A stretch of DNA of 64,000 bases from Prinsepia uniflora (taxonomy: Eukaryota > Streptophyta > Magnoliopsida > Rosales > Rosaceae). The translations under genes were made by a program, and so were the position numbers. Below, in pieces: positions 48,220-60,171 of this stretch. The notes under the pieces are model-generated. The model was not told where the DNA came from. It did no database searches and saw nothing but the letters and a program-made list of their open reading frames with translations. Location of the stretch: assembly GCA_032719365.1 (NCBI GenBank), contig CM064875.1, positions 37,098,693 to 37,162,692 on the forward strand, in the 5' to 3' direction. How positions within the stretch are numbered: the stretch's first letter is position 1; every line of letters begins with the position of its first letter.

Positions 48220-49124
48220 GTTTGTCTAAATTGCCATTATGCTTCCAAAAACCTAACATCCGGATTCAAAGCTCTGCAATCAAACCTACGCTATGAAATA
48301 CGAGTCTTTCTTGCTTCCTATGTCAGAATTTTCTCTCAAAATAAGCATTCTCGCATCTTCCACCACTGCCAATGACCTTCGACTCATGATTCGCCTTCAT
48401 ACGTTCGATTCCTGCTACTTATCGTCTTCCTTATTTTTCAGTTCCATTTAAAGAATGTATTACTGGCTTGATTTCATTCATGGTTTTCTGATTTAAGAAT
48501 TTTCTACGAATATGTTCTAAGTTAGGCAATCTTTTTTCACAATTAAGGTGAGATTTGGTCCTCTTTGCTTTTCGACCAAGTTGGTGAAATCATGGTGATC
48601 AGCAACGGGAGGAAAAGGATGACACCAGAGGCGACATTAATGTCTTCATCAACTCGTAAGAATTTATTTATGATTATTTGGTTTATATTTTCTGTGTTTA
48701 CTGACATCATAATCGAGATTATGTCGCTGCATATGTATTGTGTGTATTCAGGCTAACAGAAGCTTCAATGTATTAGGTAATTTCCTTTCTGTTTCTTCTA
48801 TTGCCAATCTATCCACCTAGCTACAATTTCTTTGATAAGCTCTTCCATTAAGTGGGCGAATGCCCCATTATCGTTTCCAATTTTGGCGCTGCCACCTATT
48901 CCTCTGATTGAAGGTACACACTCTGCCTTTCTAATCGAAGAAAAGAACAGTTCCTAATGTTATTTGTCTTAAAAAAAAATATGAACTTAACTTTGATCGT
49001 ACTTGCAAATTACTCGTGGATCATACCTCCCAACTTCTTTATTCATTTTAATTGTGTTATAGAATGAATTTCGACGCATCCTATCTTCTTTTTGGTCCTT
49101 GGTGCCTTGGGTTTTGTTAGTTTC
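48220..49124. other. Unassigned sequence downstream of the possible exon
   Basis: Intron-like T-rich composition with the exon-like patches noted in the preceding entry. No recognisable product. Confidence 0.35.
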
Positions 49125-49740
49125 TGATAAAACTTAAACAACGCATTTAATTAAATACGTCATTTAAGTATTATATAATTTAAATCCTTTTTGTGTAAAT
49201 ATAGTGTTAGTAAATAGATATCGTTTTTAACCGGAGAAATTAGGAAACAGTAATAATGTGCTAATGAAAAAGAATAATAAATAAATAAATAATAACATAA
49301 TAAATGAATAAATGAATTAAAGAATGAAAGAATTAATGTAATAAATGAATCAAAGAATTAAAGAATAAAAAATTAAAAAATAAAGAATAAAAAATTAAAA
49401 AATAAAAAATAAAAATTTAAAGAAACAAAAAATAAAAAATAAAAAATAAAAAATAAAAAATAAAAAATAAAAAATAAAAAATAAAAAATAAAAAATAAAA
49501 AATAAAGAATAAAGAATAAAGAATAAAGAATAAAGAATAAAGAATAAAGAATAAAGAATTAAATAATTAAAGAATAAAAAAATAAAAAAATGAAATTAGG
49601 GATTTTGAAAGATTGTAATCATAAAATAAATAAAACAAGAAAAAACAATTAAGAATTTAATTATACTTCTATTTTAACCTTTGTAAAAGTGGTCTTTCTT
49701 CAAACACAATTTTCACCAACACTAACATTTTGTCCATATT
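49125..49740 (-). repeat. Truncated second copy of LTR Y
   Basis: Starts TGATAAAAC and follows Y (2937 onwards) through TTTTGTGTAAATATAGTGTTAGTAAATA-like sequence, an AT-rich simple-repeat core, and the ACACAATTTTCACCAACACT block found at 3366-3395. It ends at about 49740 inside what is position 3407 of Y, where LTR J begins. Confidence 0.75.
49380..49560. repeat. AT-rich 7-mer minisatellite (TAAAAAA / TAAAGAA)
   Basis: More than a dozen TAAAAAA units are followed by about eight TAAAGAA units. It is an expansion within the Y copy: the corresponding part of Y at 3085-3160 has only a few degenerate units. It is not the plant telomere repeat. Confidence 0.88.
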
Positions 49741-51606
49741 AGGGTCTTTGAACCCGAAATCACATTATAAACCACAAATGAGACTCATGCCCGATATCAT
49801 AACCAACTTGGCCTATAACCAGATCATGTAAACCAAATGGGTCTCCAGCCAGATATCTTGTTAAATCAAATGGACTCTAAGTCCGATAGTTTCCAAATCA
49901 AATGGGTCTCATGCCCGATTTCATATTTCCAAATCCAAAACCATTATATCAAACCATCTTGGAAATACCAGCATGTATACATACAGTATAAAATCATAAA
50001 CCTCGAAATACATACAAATGCTTAAACCATAAATACCACAATCATAATCATATAAATCACATATATAAAACATATAAAATAGTTATGCATTCATCATATT
50101 TTAGAAAATAAAGCCCACTCACAGACGGTCCTAACTGCTACCTCGATATCCGTGCCATAAGCTTCCCCAAGGCTAATCCACCATCCTCGGGACATCCAAT
50201 CATGTCCAAAACACACCCAAAGGTCACTAACTATCCATATAAGTCCATAGGATAAAACCCCAAACTCTCAGAAAAGTGTGTCTAGGACATGTTTCTCAAG
50301 GTGGAAAACCTCAATTTGACCGACCTAATGATCTCCGATCGGTCCGAAACAACCACCATTGGATTCAGATCGTTGAAACCCTTTGAATGACAATAGTCCT
50401 ACCTCAAAATTTGCCCTCACGCACCCCCACACACGTGGTTAACGTACGGTCAACGCTGATCAAAATCAACTCTACTAACGTCAGCAAAGTCAACTCTGAA
50501 GTGAGCGGTCAATGATCAACGGTTAATGTCTGACGTCATCGCTAACGTCACCATGATGTCACCTGACAAGTCTGACAGTGGCACGTGTCAGCCTACCATT
50601 GGTCCACCTCACTGACATGTTAGTGACACCTGTTAGCCTGCGGTTGGGCCACATCACTGACATGTCAGTGCTGACTAGGCACTAACATGTGACACGTGTC
50701 AAGCCTCCCATTGGTCCACCTCTGACATGACAGTCTGACATCATCAGACCTGACATGATGACGTCATCGCTGACGTCATGTCATCTTCAACCGTAGTCCA
50801 GGTCTGCAATTCAGGTCGTGTAGACCCGAGGGCCCGACCCGGCCACCGTTTCACCATTTCCCAACCTTTTCCATCCCCGTTTCTTCCTATAGCTTCGTTT
50901 AAGTCTACCCTATTGATCTATGGATTCAAAATCGTGAAATCAGACTTAGATTTTACCTACGAACCCTTGAACAGTAAGCCCAAACTTCCTCCGTCGATTT
51001 CTCTCCATTCTGGCCACCGTTTCTTGCGATTCCAAGCTCCCTAAGCTCGTCTCACTCCCCAGTACCTCGTCCAATCCACCAAATCGATCAATACCAGCTT
51101 AAACAAAACTTTCCATTTTTGAACTTAAACAGGGCTTTCGGGTTTCAGTTTCCTTACGTTGCCATCGCGATCGCCGCCGTGGCCACCATCACGATCGTCT
51201 CCCCTCACTCTCTCTTTTTCATTCACACACCATCGGCATCAGAAGAGGATTGAAGGGGGGGGGGGGGGGGGGGGTGGGGGGGTGGGGGGGTGTGTTTGTG
51301 TGGGTTTGGGTTACACGGGTTTGGGATGAAAAACAAAAATGAGAGATGAAGATGATTGATGAGGATAAGGACCCCAAAATATTGGGTTCTTGGCCAATCA
51401 GATAGATGACACTTGTCACTCATCTGGTGGGTCCTTCCAGATTTTTCCCCAATCAAATCATGCCACGTGTCGAAATCCTCGATTTTCGTAAATAGTGATG
51501 TAAACCTTCCTAGACCCATAACTTTCCCGTCAAACGTCCAAATTCCACGTGCCACTTGTCTACGGACTCGTGATGCCCCGATCTACGTCACGGTCATCGG
51601 TCAATG
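49741..51606 (-). repeat. 3' LTR J, first part
   Basis: Begins in the hairpin array (GGGTCTTTGAACCC at 49742-49755). It carries one arm GCCCACTCAC (50113-50122), a TGACATGTCA array at 50440-50780 and a G-homopolymer at 51256-51275. It is interrupted at 51606 by LTR K. Several hairpin units are damaged here compared with L (for example GGCCTATAACCAG against GGGCCTCTAGCCC). Confidence 0.82.
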
Positions 51607-54475
51607 TGTAACGGCCCACCCAAATATTGGGATTAAATATTAATTATGGATTTAGTGTAACTAATCGGGGATTAGTCGAGAGAATTCAGACGAACTGTGT
51701 AAAATGACCATTTTACCCTTGAAATTGGGCAAAATGTGAGGACCGATGACCTTGACGGAGATCGAGATAGCACAAATGCGTAGATAAGCGGCACGTTGAA
51801 ATCGGACGTCGAACAAGGAAGTTATGGTCACGGGATCGAAATCAGTTTAATTAACATCTCGGGATCCGAATGAAATAATCCTAAAATATGATCAGTTGAA
51901 AAAGGTATGTGGGGCCCTTGGATGAGTGACAAGTGTCATTCATTCCATTGGTGGGTTTCCTTAAAAAGTGGATCTGGTTTTGATTGGGTGCTTATTATCA
52001 AAATATTTTTTTCCCTTCTCACATCTCTCTTCCTTTCCCGTGTACCATCTTCATCTTCTTCCTAACTCAAACATACAAACACACAAACCCATATCACCTC
52101 ACCCTTATATTCATCCATTATCTTCATCTTCATCAATTGGAGGTGTAAGTAAGTGTGTGAGAGTGAACCAGAGAGTTGGAAGGAGGCTGAACAGCCACGG
52201 TCATAGTGGAGGTGAGTGAGAACGCGAAACCCGTGAACTCATCCTATACAACACCCCCTAAACCTCGTCTAATATTGGTGGCCCGTGAAGGAAAATGGAA
52301 AGGGAAGGTGAGACGATCACGAAGGTGACCACGGCGGAGTAACGACGACGAGGTAAGCCCAAATCCGTGAGCCCTGTTTTTGGGTAAAAAATGGCGGAAT
52401 TGGTTTTTTTGGTTGCTAATAGATTTGGTGATTATGATGATGTTCCTGAGGTCGAGACGAACTCAATGGGCCTGGTATCGAAGCTAGGGGTGGTCGGAAT
52501 CGAGGGAACTCGACGGAGGAATCTGAGCTCACTGTTCTTGGATCCAAAGGGTAAGTTTACAGTTTGATTTCACATTTTTAAGTTCATGGATCGATTAGAA
52601 TCGTCTAGAGGAAGCCATAGGAATAAATCACATCGAATTTGGTTGAAAATCGAAGGAGAACTAGCCGGATCGGGTCGCGGGTTCTGTGCGACTCGGTTGC
52701 AGAGTCCGACTGAGGTCAAGGATGCCGGGATGACGTCAGGGATGACTTCATTTTGATGATATCATCATGTCATGTCTAACAATGTCAGACTGACATGTCA
52801 GAACATGGACCAATATTAACTCGACACGTGGCACTATCGGAGTTGTCAGTGCTGATGTCATGCTACGTCAACGTTGACTTTTGGGGTTGACTTTTCAGCA
52901 TTGAATTTTAGTTTGACCAGAGGGGGAGGGGGGGGCATGGGCTCGAATTGCGAGGTGGGCTCAATGTCTTTTAAAAGGTTTCGACAATCCGGATCCAATG
53001 GTGGTGGTTTCGGATCGATCAGAGATCGTTAAGTTGGTCAAATCAAGGTTTTTCACCTCGGGAAATGTGTCTGGGGCACGTTGACTTTTCCGGGAGTTTT
53101 GGGGGTTTATCCTATAGACTTGTATAATTGATTAGTGACCTTCGAGTATGATTTGGACAGGTTCGGAAGTTCCAGAGATGATTTAGGCCGGGGAGGCTTA
53201 TGGTACGCGTTTCGAGGTGGCAACTAGGACAGTCTGTGAGTGGACATTGATTTCTAAATTGATGCATGCATAATTTTTTTTGTATGTTTTCAATATGTGA
53301 TTTATGATGGATTTGATTGTGATATTTAGTATTCACGTATTTGCACTTATTTCGAGGTTTATGATTTTATACTGTGTTTCTATGTGATTGTGGTTTTAAT
53401 AATGGTTCAATGGTATGATTTCGGATTTGGAAATATGGAACCGGGCTTAAGACCCATTTGATTTGAAAACTATCGGACTTGGAGTCCATTTGATTTAACG
53501 AGATATCGGGCTGGACACCTATTTGGTTTACATGATCGGGCTAGAGGCCCAGTTGATTATGATATCGGGCATGAGTCCCATTTGTGGTTTATAAATGTGA
53601 TTTCGGGTTCAGAGACCCTAAAATGGATTTGGAGTTGAGTACTTGGATTTCTGGATTAACGATGGTTTTATGGAAAACCCGGGAAAAACCCTTTTGAACG
53701 GTTTGTGATGATTTATGAAATGTTTTCCATATACCATCCTCTCGAGTGGTTACCCTCCAAACGTCCCGGAGTATCCTGGAGTGGTTGGTTGTCTCCTCCG
53801 GACGTCTCATACTATCCCAGAGTAATCACAGTGCATTACCTGAGTGGGGCTGCCCCGAGGCGCAGTTCATCATCAGGAGTGCAATTATGGATAATGCCCC
53901 CCAGGTGACCTTGGTGGACCCAGGGGAGACTCGGCATTGAGACCCTGAGTAAGCACGCGTTGCTTGGAAACCCGTGACAATGGCATTGATTAGGCATTAA
54001 GGATGCCTATGATTGGTTACATTGTATTTCGATAAATTGGTTATTTAATGATGATTGGTTTTGGGCTAAGTTCCCATATACTTGGTTTTGGACTGAGTTC
54101 CCACATACTTTGGATTTATGATGTTGGGGTAAGGCCCTTATGATTTAATTGAAGTAAATGGTTTGATTACTAGTTTTTCAAATGCATGCATGCTTTTTAG
54201 TGAATGGCATAAACGACTTTTCATGAAATATGTTTTATAAATTATTGATTTTTCCTCCACTCACAGCTTTTAATGGTTTTTAATGCCTTTCAGGTTGATC
54301 GCGGATGCGGGCTATATCAGAGACCGAGACATCACACTCCTCTACTGATCCTGGCGTACTCTGGAAGCTCCGAACGGGCTGAGGTTTTGAGTTATCCCTT
54401 GTCTGACACTTCGTGTCAGACGGGAGTATGGCACATCCCGCATTAATCCCGGGGGGATTGAGATGAGTCTTGTCA
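51607..54475 (+). mobile_element. Solo LTR K (2.87 kb), inserted in LTR J
   Basis: TGTAACGG...CTTGTCA with no PBS or PPT next to it. The flanks 51596-51606 and 54476 onwards join to give the uninterrupted LTR sequence seen in LTR I (CATCGG-CAAATTCCATTTGACCG), so K is an insertion. Adjacent pentamers are CAATG and CAAAT, so the target duplication is imperfect. It holds a 160-base frame (52391-52550) ending at GTAAGT, arms GTGAGTGGAC (53236-53245) and TCCACTCAC (54256-54264), a hairpin array (53440-53625), RY elements inside both arms, and an acceptor-like ATGCCTTTCAG ending at about 54293. Confidence 0.85.
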
Positions 54476-54645
54476 CAAATTCCATTTGACCGTTTGGGTC
54501 AAAACTTAACTTTTTGCCCAACTCCAACGGCAAAATCGTCATTTCACACCGTTGGTCCACGATTTCTAAACTAATCCTCGATTAGTCACGCTAATCCTCA
54601 AATTCATCACTAATATAATCTCGAAATTCAGAACGGGTCGTTACA
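54476..54645 (-). repeat. 3' LTR J, second part
   Basis: The remaining 170 bases of LTR J after the K insertion, ending GGGTCGTTACA next to the PPT. Confidence 0.85.
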
Positions 54646-54662
54646 AGCTTCCCCCGTTAAAT
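54646..54662 (-). other. Polypurine tract of element J-L
   Basis: The minus strand reads a TTTAACGGGGG-type purine run ending AAGCT directly at the LTR boundary. Confidence 0.75.
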
Positions 54663-57600
54663 AATTTCGTTCTCGAAATTCCAATTAATCCAATTTCCAC
54701 CAAAAACTCGTGGAAATCCAACCTGCCTCACACCTGGGCCTCACATTCAGAGTACGCCACCTGACCATTTTGTTATTATACGGACACCTCCCAAATCGTC
54801 ACCGCTTGACAATACCACCTTGGTATCAGAGCTCCAGCCGACATTCAGTCACTGATACCACCTTGACAATCCACTACTCGAGTCACGACACCAACCTCGA
54901 TCCACACTAGAGTCATACTAAGGGTACCTCGCACTAAAACTCCCTCAATGTAGCGTAAGATTCTGTCGTCACAATGGCACGAATCTCACCTAACTGAGCC
55001 AAGATCAAAATGGCGGCATTTATCGGTCTCGGTACTCACATCAGTCAACTTCCTCAGCGATTCTTGCTAACTCTAGTGAAAGTCACAGAGCAGTCTCTTC
55101 ACGCAAGGCAACCTGACATCTCACCTCATCTGTGGTTACACTAACCACCAACTCACTTAACCTGTGTGTAAGTGTACCCCATTGAATACCTGCCCATCAG
55201 TGATAACACATCTCCTCTCTAGAGTTCAACTGTCCATCCAAGGCCCTGAACCACCTGAGCATCCACGACCCTGAGTAGGTGCTCACATCAATCACTGAAC
55301 CCTACATGATCACTCTGGACCAGCGTATGGTATCCAATATCCAGTCCACGTCCTCGTCAACCCAACTACATCGGAACGAAGCCGACCACCAACACATCCA
55401 CCAACATACTACTAGTGCATGCCCCAAGCACACACAACATCCTCGTGCCTAAGGCGTCCACTACATGACTCCATATAGTTCCAGTCTACTCATCCTCCAT
55501 TGGCTGAGAAGCCAATAACGCTTCAATCTTGGAGCCCATCTGTCCAATTTTGTACTAGACAGATCACCACTCCAGCACCAAACACAACCTCCAAGGCATA
55601 TCACTAGATTGACTCCGAAAGAGAGCCAATCCCATCAACGCACTCTCATCACCAACACCACCAGTCTGAGTGAATGGATCCAAGGTCCATACTCACTCAC
55701 ATATCCAAGACATACCCATCCACCTATTCAAGACAAGGCATACACACTCCAATTCACTCAACTACCATCTCATACTGGATTAGCTTCGAAAAGAAGTCAA
55801 CCTCAGCATTCCCATATCCAACCCGTGCTCCTTCACATGAACAAGACAGAGGTTGGATAATCCTTTCGTCCTACAATACGATTCTCCTCTGCTCCTAGCT
55901 TAGCATAATTAGCAAGACAATTCCTCCTTACGATTCTCCTCTGTAGTCACATCACTCCTCAACACCTTGTCCACAACTAAAAAACTTAGTCAAAGACGGA
56001 ACACGACTAGATTTTGGGTCTCATCAAGTTCGTCATATCGATCAGTTACAGTCACTCCTTGTTAACCTTACCTATCGAGACTCCCTCATCCCACTTACAC
56101 ATCTCCCTCGTCACAATTCCCTATGTCAGATCAACCCTGTCATCACACATAGGGAAAATTAAGGATGATCCAAGACGATGACATCAAAATTCATCATACG
56201 TGAGTGTAAGCACAATCCTCGCTATACTCACCACGTTCACCATTCTCACCACTTATTACCAATTCGGAATCACATTCACAACTTCTCTTGATTCCGAAGT
56301 TCCAACCATATTGGAAGCATATCCATCTTTTCCAACCATTAGACTTCCCAATTCTAAGTCATTCGAACAAGATCCACATGTCCGTAAACAATCTAACCTT
56401 AGTATCCAACTTGCCTGTCCACTTATACCGTTTATGCACATCCAAAAGGATGTCAATCCAACATTACCTGATGTACCGCTCGACTGAAGAGTCACAGCAG
56501 AATCTTGTTGTGATCTGAAGCCAAATCTCTGCATACCACCATATTTGACAAATCGACCACTAAATCCCATGACAGTACTTGCGTCATCCTTTTTACCTTT
56601 TCGTCCAATCACCACTTAATCATCTCATCACATCTGTCCTCTCAATAACTGTTGGGAAGAGTCCCAACACGTCTCAACCACTACTGGGTTCCATCTACTC
56701 CACCTCTATCCGAGATCCCGTTGTGGAATCTCAAGTCTCACAATCCTATTGACAGCCAAGCCCGAAGCTCTAACCAACCAAACGGAAAAAGAGAAGTCAT
56801 CTCTTCCAACTAAGAGTATTCTCTGATAATTGCTATAATGCTTAATTCTTTTCTCCCAACTAAACACTTCCATTGATTCTCTTCGGCTCCTTCTAACTTC
56901 AAATAAATTCTTAGAACTCCCTCAACTCACCAATTTTTCTTGACTAATGACCCAAAACCAAGTATGGGTTCACCACACTTCTGCTGCGCTACTATGATAA
57001 AACTACCCTGACAAAGCATACCGGGAAAAGAGAATGGGGAACGTCCCTCAACATCACCCAATTCTCACCAGCCTCAACTAACTCCACTAGGTTCATTGGA
57101 CTCACCAGCTCCCTGCGTCAACACTACTAGTCGGTCTAACCTTGGACCCCCCACATCATCTCAATGGTACACGGAAATCGAATCCCACCATTTCACTTAG
57201 TGTCAAGCCATCCAATCTTTATAGTCTCCAACAAGACTAAACTAGACCCAACTAGAGTCGCCCACTAAGGTCATCCACTAACTCCGCTGCACTCTGCAGC
57301 GCAATTGCCAACTTGACCAATCCCCCGGTCACAACCCTAATCCAACCGTCCAACTCACCTTCCAGACCAACCATTCAAACTAGGGTTACCCACTAAGATC
57401 ATCTAGTAACTCCGTTTTACTCATCATATTCTCCCAACCAACAATCACAAACTAGGGTTTGAGGAATCCGACTGTTGGGTGCAGCACACTCCCAACTTGA
57501 CCTAACCGTTCCTCACGACTTCGGCTGCTGAGAGCAGCAAAACCAGCCTAGCATGACCAATAAATGGTCTCAACTCCACAATCTCGTCACATACGACCCT

Positions 57601-57797
57601 TCTCGGGTCCAACTCTAAACCATGGCATCGATGAATCTGCGGCGTCGATACATTCCATAGCTGCCCCCACGATTCCTTTCTACTAAATCTTGTACTATTT
57701 AACCTATCACTTAGGTTAATGCCGGGCTGATCCTCGTAGAGACATCACATCCACAGCACATGCACACCAATACTCTAGTTCAAAACTGACAACCTCA
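54663..57797 (-). pseudogene. Internal region of element J-L, decayed
   Basis: About 3.1 kb with no intact gene. The longest minus frame (56256-56615, 120 codons) has a Gly/Ser/Gln-rich start but no domain. A stretch near 56030-56060 (minus) resembles the start of element B's second internal part (22437-22466). A PBS-like TGGTATCAGAGC lies on the plus strand at 54821-54832, close to the PPT. Confidence 0.55.
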
Positions 57798-57953
57798 CTC
57801 TGATACCACTCTGGTATCAGAGTACCACATGTAAACCTCGCTCTGATACTACTTGGTATCAGAGTACCACATGTAAACCTCGCTCTGATACCACCTGGTA
57901 TCAGAGTACCACCTGGTATCAGAGTACCACATGTTAACCTCGCTCTGATACCA
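57798..57953. repeat. Amplified palindromic primer-binding-site array of element J-L
   Basis: Three tandem units of 42-60 bases begin at 57798, 57841 and 57883. Each has CTCTGATACCA facing TGGTATCAGAG and ends ACATGTAAACCTCG or a near-copy. The third unit has an extra TGGTATCAGAG. A last CTCTGATACCA (57943-57953) sits at the normal PBS position next to LTR L. One half reads as the tRNA-Met PBS on the minus strand, the other on the plus strand. Confidence 0.9.
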
Positions 57954-57956
57954 CAT

Positions 57957-60165
57957 TCACACGACCCATCCCAATCTCCTCCCCCCCCTCTCCGGGATTA
58001 CGCGGGATGTGCCATGCTCCCATCTAACCCAAGTACGACACGAAGGGCAAACACCCGTCTAACCCACGTGTAACACGAAGGCTAGACAAGGGATACGTAG
58101 GCCAATAGCCCCAACGGGCTTCTAGAGCGCACCAGGATCAGTAGAGGAGTGTAATGTCTCGGTCTTTACTACAGTCCGCATCCGCAATCAACCTAAAGGG
58201 CATTAAAAAAAACCATAAAAGTTGTGAGTGGACGAAAATAAATAATTTAATAAAACACATTTCATAAAAAAGACATTTATGCCCTTCACTTACAAACCAT
58301 GCCTACGAAAACCAGTTAGTTCAAATATAATAAAAACTGTTTAGAAACCAAAGCCATTTCCTTCTTCAAATCATCATGTCCTTAACCCAAAACCATAAAA
58401 TCCACTAAGTGTAGGAACTCACCCCAAAACCGTAAAACACCGAAATCCGTAAATGCAAATTCAAGTGGGCCACTGTCCAAATCCATAAACACAGAAATAC
58501 CATTTAATAAATCCAATAAATCATGCTTACCAAATACCCATCCCCGACATTCCAGATGCTTAACGTCCCAGACGCTTGACGTCCCAAACGTCATATCATG
58601 GTCTAGCAACGCATGCTTCCCGGGGTCTCTTCGGGTCAATCTCTGACATCCCAGATGTCTGACATCGTAGACGTCTAATCATAGCAATCCTGCTCATGAG
58701 TTACTATACAGTCCGTCGCTCCATGCAATGACCCTTCGTAGACAATGGACCATGACTTCCCCAGTGTCCCAGGCATCTTGAGGAGACCATCCACATATCC
58801 TCATATAAGGATGGTATATGGAAAACATTTTTATAAAATCATTTCAAAACATCTCAAATAGGCCATGCTCGGAATTTCCATAAAACCATCATAAATCCAA
58901 AAATCAAAGTACTCAAGTCCAAATCCATATTAGGATATTCGAACCCAAAATCACATTTATAAACCACAAATGGGACTCATGCCCGATATCATAACCAACT
59001 GGGCCTCTAGCCCGATCATGTAAACCAAATGGGCCTCCAGCTCGATATCTCGTTAAATCAAATGGACTCCAAGTCCGATAGTTTCCAAATCAAATGGGTC
59101 TCATGCTCGATTTCCTATTTCCATATCCAAAACCATTCTATCAAACCATCTTGGAAATACCAGCACCTATAAATACAGTATAAAATCTTAAACCTCGAAG
59201 TACGTACAAATGCTTAAACCATAAATACCACAATCATAATCATATAAATCACATATATAAACATATAAAATAGTTATGCATGCATCATATTTTAGAAAAC
59301 AAAGTCCACTCACAGACCTTCCTAGCTAACGCCTCGATACGCGTACCATAAGCATCCCCGAGGCTAATCCACCATCCCCAGGACTTCTAATCCTGTCCAA
59401 ATCACACTCGAATGACACTAACTATCCATATAAGTCCAAAGGATAAAGCCCCAAACTCTCAGAAAAGTCAACGTGTCTCGGACACATTTCCCGAGGTGAA
59501 AAACCTCGATTTAACCAACCTAATGATCTCCGATCGAACAGAAATCAACCACCACCATTGGATCCAGATCATCGAAACCCTTTGAATGACACTAGTCCCA
59601 CCTCGAAATTTGTGCTGACGTACGTGGTCAACACATGTCAAAGTCAACTCTGCTGACGTCATGCACAATCAACTTTGACGCCAACGGTCAACGGTCAACG
59701 GCTAACGTCAACGCTGACATCACCTGACAAGTCTGACAGTTGTCAGATCTGACACCTGGCAAGTCTGAGAGTACTATGTGTCAGCCTGCCATTGGTCCAC
59801 GTCTCTAACATGTTAGTGACATGTGTCAGCCCGTGATTGGGCCACGTCACTGACATGTCAGCGCTGACTAGGCAGTGACATGTGACACGTGTCAAGCCCC
59901 ACATTGGTCCACCTCTGACATGATAGTCTGACATCGTCAGACTGACATGATGACTTCATCCTGATGACATCATCGCTGATGTCACGTTATCTTCAACCTT
60001 AATCCGGGTCTACAATCGGGTCGTGCATACTAGCGGACCTGACCCGGCCACCGTTCCACCATTTCTTAACCTTTTTCATCCCCATTTCTTCCTATAGCTT
60101 TGTTTAAGTCTACCCTATCGATATATGGATTCAAAATCGTGAAATTAGGCATAGATTTCATCTAT
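57957..60165 (-). repeat. 5' LTR L, truncated
   Basis: Begins TCACACGACCC where TGACACGACCC is expected (one base change in the terminal TG). Arms GTGAGTGGAC (58224-58233) and GTCCACTCAC (59304-59313) match perfectly. An acceptor-like AATGCCCTTTAG lies at about 58195-58206 (minus). Hairpin array at 58930-59110 and TGACATGTCA-type array at 59620-59990. It stops at about 60165 in the Athila fragment. Confidence 0.82.
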
Positions 60166-60171
60166 TGGATA

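Larger units (their letters stand above)
49741..60165 (-). mobile_element. LTR retrotransposon J-L (minus), split by LTR K and truncated at both ends
   Basis: Minus-oriented: 3' LTR J (49741-51606 and 54476-54645), PPT (54646-54662), internal region to 57956, PBS array, 5' LTR L (57957 to about 60165). J and L align well, for example 49780-50110 against 58970-59290. J has lost its left end including one arm and the acceptor; L has lost its right end at the Athila fragment. Both LTRs carry TGACATGTCA/TGACGTCA arrays. Confidence 0.82.

Noticed and set aside
49380..49560. TAAAAAA repeat considered as telomere-like
   Set aside because: The plant telomere unit is TTTAGGG/CCCTAAA; this tract has no G or C except in TAAAGAA units.
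56256..56615. 120-codon minus-strand frame in the J-L interior as a possible gag gene
   Set aside because: Gly/Ser-rich start only; no capsid motif or zinc knuckle, and stops on both sides.
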